In this document: piece after piece, positions 4,211-6,560 of the stretch | How positions within the stretch are numbered: position 1 is the stretch's first letter | Layout: the number at the start of each line of letters is the position of its first letter | From: JBBQWR01 sp038210495 | GTDB taxonomy: Bacteria > Planctomycetota > Planctomycetia > Pirellulales > DATAWG01 | Length of the DNA: 6,560 bases | Assembly: GCA_038210495.1 (NCBI GenBank) | Contig: JBBQWR010000086.1 | Coordinates: forward strand, 1 to 6,560 | Reading direction: 5' to 3' | The notes under the pieces: generated by a model | Told to the model about the DNA's origin: nothing | Database searches by the model: none | Seen by the model: only the letters and a program-made list of their open reading frames with translations | Position numbers and translations under genes: made by a program

Positions 4211-6262
4211 ATGAACATCTCAATTCAATGTCCTGATCGCGAAGAACTCTCGGCGCTGCTGCACGGCGATTTGAGCGAATCGCGGATGGATGAAATTGGG
4301 GAGCACCTCGATCGCTGTGAGGATTGTGCGAGGCTTGTCGCCGATCAGCAAGTTGACGATTCGCAAACCGCGTCGGTCGCGTTTTCCGCGCTGTCCACCA
4401 ACGCCGATTCGATTTTGCCCGTGGTGAGGGAGCGGGAATGCGAGGAAATGATCGCCCGAGCGAAAGCCGGCGATGGCTCGCAGTCCCGGTTGAAAACGAA
4501 CCAGGCGATATTGCGAGTCATTCAAGGCACGCCAATCCCCGACGTTCTTGGCCCCTATCGGCTGCTGGAGCAGATCGGCGCCGGCGGCATGGGCACGGTC
4601 TTCAAGGCCGAGCACCTTCGGTTGCAGCGGGTGGTCTGTCTCAAGATTCTCGCCGGTCATCGCCAGCAGGATCCGCAGGCGACTGAGCGATTCATGCGCG
4701 AGTGGGTAGCCCTGGCTCGATTGGAAAATCCGCACATCGTGCGGGCGATCGACGCCGGAGAAGATCAGGGGTTTCACTATTTGATTATGGAGTATGTGGA
4801 TGGGGTCGATTTGGCGAAGCTGGTCAAACAAGTCGGACCGCTCAGCGTGCCGGACGCCTGCGAGGTGGCCCGCCAGGTCGCCGTGGGCCTGCAATACATC
4901 AGCGAACAAAACCTGGTGCACCGCGATCTTAAGCCGTCGAACATTATTCTCTCGCGCGACGGCGGCGTGCGAATCTTGGACTTGGGGCTGGCCCTGTTCA
5001 ACGAGGAATCGTCCAGCGACGGGCTAACGCTCGACCGGCATGTGCTGGGCACGGTCGACTTCATGGCGCCCGAGCAGGCGTTCGACAGCCACCAGGTCGA
5101 CATTCGGGCCGACCTGTATAGCCTGGGTTGCACGCTCTATTATCTGCTCTGCGGCCAGGCGCCATTCAGCGGGCCAGAATTCCCGACGGCGCTGAAAAAG
5201 CTCTTGGCGCATTCGCAAGGCGCCCCACCATCGATCAAGGATCGCCGCCCAGACGCGCCCAAAAAATTGGATGCCCTGGGGCGGCAGTTGATGGCCAAAT
5301 CGCCCGAGGATCGACCAGATAACCCCGCCACCGTTTTGCATGATTTGAAGTCGCTGACCTCGAAGTGCGACTTGAAACAGTTGGTCGCGGCTGGCATTTC
5401 AGGCGGCGCCTCCAGCGGCGCGATTCCTGTCGTCAAGCTCGCGAGGCCGTCATCGCGCCATAGGAGTAAATCCAAATTGGGTTCGGCATTGGGTGGCCGC
5501 GCGCGGTGGCTGACCGCGATCATCGCCGCCATCGGTTTGGCCATTCTGGCCGCAACTTTTCCCAGGCTGAAAGCTCTCGTGGCGGGCGGCGAGCCTGATC
5601 CTACGAGCGGGTTTGTCCTCCCGGCGCCCAAACTCGCCACGGATGCCGAGGCGGCTGGACCCTGGCAAAACTTGTTGCTCAATCGGCCAAATCCGCTATT
5701 CTTCAATTCATCCAATCCCGCCCATTGGTGGATGCACGACGCCGCGTCAAATCAGTTGCGATACAGCACGGGTCAAGCGATCTTGCAACTAGGAACGACA
5801 CAGGAAAAGAATTACGAGATCTTGTTGACGATCGGCGCCCAACCGTGGAGCGGCTCAGTCGGCGCCTTTATTGGCTGCCATCCTCTAGGCCCGGATGCGT
5901 GGCAATTTCAGGCTATTTTGGTTAACCAAATGAACATGCCGAATCAAGCTGTAAGCTACAACATTCAGCGGATTAATGAAAATACAGCTAAACACGAAAA
6001 AAACTATGGTGCACGCTTAGAAGCACCTGTTACATTTAATGGCCACGGGCCCCATCGCTTGCGGCTTGTCGTTCGAAACAGTAAGTTGGCCGGCGTTTGG
6101 CTCGATGATACGGAAATACCCGAGATTCTGGATAATGTCGATGGACTCACGGATTTGAATGCCGAATACGGAGTCGGAGGATTCGGCCTAGCCTGCGAAC
6201 GGAGCAGTGGAACTTTACTCGATGCACGTTTTAGAGTCTTGAAATCTTCGTCGGTAAAATAA
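4211..6262 (+). CDS. Receptor Ser/Thr kinase with ZAS zinc finger and ConA-like sensor
   Basis: A 683-residue membrane protein. Residues 1-45 form an anti-sigma-type zinc finger with ligands C7, H32, C36 and C39 (HxxxCxxC), the spacing seen in ChrR but with Cys for the first His. The kinase domain (~115-385) has the glycine loop GAGGMG (123-128), ATP-binding K145, aC-helix E164, HRDLKPSN (237-244; catalytic D239), DLG in place of DFG (257-259), APE (286-288) and the late conserved R368, so it should be active. A basic linker precedes one membrane helix (~433-450). Residues ~480-680 form a beta-rich outer domain like LamG/DUF1080 ConA folds, ending in LLDARFRVLK. ATG 4211 is chosen because C7 then matches ZAS proteins; it lacks a good Shine-Dalgarno. 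GTG 4157, overlapping the sigma stop as GTGA, would add 18 residues and imply coupling. The likely role is to sense an outer ligand and control the upstream sigma factor by binding or phosphorylation. Confidence 0.94.
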   Translation: MNISIQCPDREELSALLHGDLSESRMDEIGEHLDRCEDCARLVADQQVDDSQTASVAFSALSTNADSILPVVRERECEEMIARAKAGDGSQSRLKTNQAILRVIQGTPIPDVLGPYRLLEQIGAGGMGTVFKAEHLRLQRVVCLKILAGHRQQDPQATERFMREWVALARLENPHIVRAIDAGEDQGFHYLIMEYVDGVDLAKLVKQVGPLSVPDACEVARQVAVGLQYISEQNLVHRDLKPSNIILSRDGGVRILDLGLALFNEESSSDGLTLDRHVLGTVDFMAPEQAFDSHQVDIRADLYSLGCTLYYLLCGQAPFSGPEFPTALKKLLAHSQGAPPSIKDRRPDAPKKLDALGRQLMAKSPEDRPDNPATVLHDLKSLTSKCDLKQLVAAGISGGASSGAIPVVKLARPSSRHRSKSKLGSALGGRARWLTAIIAAIGLAILAATFPRLKALVAGGEPDPTSGFVLPAPKLATDAEAAGPWQNLLLNRPNPLFFNSSNPAHWWMHDAASNQLRYSTGQAILQLGTTQEKNYEILLTIGAQPWSGSVGAFIGCHPLGPDAWQFQAILVNQMNMPNQAVSYNIQRINENTAKHEKNYGARLEAPVTFNGHGPHRLRLVVRNSKLAGVWLDDTEIPEILDNVDGLTDLNAEYGVGGFGLACERSSGTLLDARFRVLKSSSVK

Positions 6263-6312
6263 AACGGTAATGCGTATCTTTCATTAACAATTATTAAAAG
6301 GATGCCAAACCA

Positions 6313-6560
6313 ATGGTACCACAAAATGACGCGACCGAAGACGAGGGCGTTGCCGCAGAAGGCGCCCAACCCCATCATGGCACATTCGACGGCATTCTTT
6401 TCAGTTCGCCAATTAGCGGCGCCAGGGCGAACGCATCACAGCCTATACAAATTATCACCATGTACACTGGTTTGGGCAAGGCTGACAGCGAAGGATGGAT
6501 TTCGGGGCGACAATTGTTGTCGCCTGACGGAACGAATCCTTTGGTTCATGGAGGTTGGTC
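6313..6560 (+). CDS. Unrecognised gene, 5' part only (runs off the window)
   Basis: Open from ATG 6313 to the right edge (82 full codons, no stop). AAAGGA (6297-6302) lies 10 nt upstream. The N-terminus is acidic and polar (residues 2-22), followed by beta-prone segments rich in Gly, Ser and Ile (FDGILFSSPISG, QPIQIITMYTGLG) and GWISGRQLLSPDGTNPLVHGGW. There is no signal peptide and no family I recognise. It begins 50 bp after the kinase stop with no terminator between, so it is probably the third gene of the sigma-kinase operon and may encode a partner or substrate. A second frame from ATG 6302 is also open to the edge, but it is Arg/Pro-rich and less protein-like. Confidence 0.5.
   Translation, partial: MVPQNDATEDEGVAAEGAQPHHGTFDGILFSSPISGARANASQPIQIITMYTGLGKADSEGWISGRQLLSPDGTNPLVHGGW

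Noticed and set aside
6004..6378. Minus-strand 124-codon ORF with a hydrophobic N-terminus
   Set aside because: Most of it is antisense to the kinase sensor domain, which has recognisable ConA-like features. The hydrophobic stretch comes from the AT-rich spacer.

Overview
The window reads as chromosomal DNA of a planctomycete, most likely of the Pirellulales type. That placement is an inference from gene content: an ECF sigma factor directly followed by a membrane-anchored Ser/Thr kinase with an anti-sigma-like zinc finger, a LacI/AraC-type (XylR-like) regulator, and a LuxR-type regulator with a GAF-like N-terminus. GC is moderately high in the genes, and GTG starts are frequent. No rRNA, tRNA, CRISPR array or complete insertion sequence is visible.

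Layout. Positions 1-1111 hold no confident gene. They contain an orphan sigma70-like promoter (365-392), a perfect hairpin (522-540), a doubtful 90-residue minus-strand ORF (554-826), an imperfect 91-bp palindromic repeat resembling a REP/MITE-type element (886-976), and an operator-like palindrome upstream of the first confident gene. A LuxR-family regulator (1112-1885, +) converges on a XylR-like regulator (2049-3251, -). The 163-bp gap between them may encode a very small exported peptide. A 231-bp divergent intergenic region (3252-3482) carries a possible ECF-type promoter and a terminator-like hairpin with eight T residues, and separates the XylR-like gene from a plus-strand operon.

That operon starts with an ECF sigma factor (3483-4160). 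Next is a 683-residue protein (4211-6262) made of a ZAS-type zinc finger, a Hanks-type kinase domain, one transmembrane helix and an extracytoplasmic ConA/LamG-like domain. A third, unrecognised gene (6313 to the window edge) follows.

How the genes may work together. The best-supported unit is the sigma factor plus receptor kinase. The zinc finger has the ligand spacing of ChrR-type anti-sigma factors and could hold the sigma factor, while the outer domain could sense a ligand and alter kinase activity or sigma release. This is inferred from domain order and gene adjacency. Sigma factor-kinase pairs are already known from planctomycete genome surveys, so the general arrangement is not new. 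The less explained parts are the particular sensor domain, the leader hairpin and the downstream gene.
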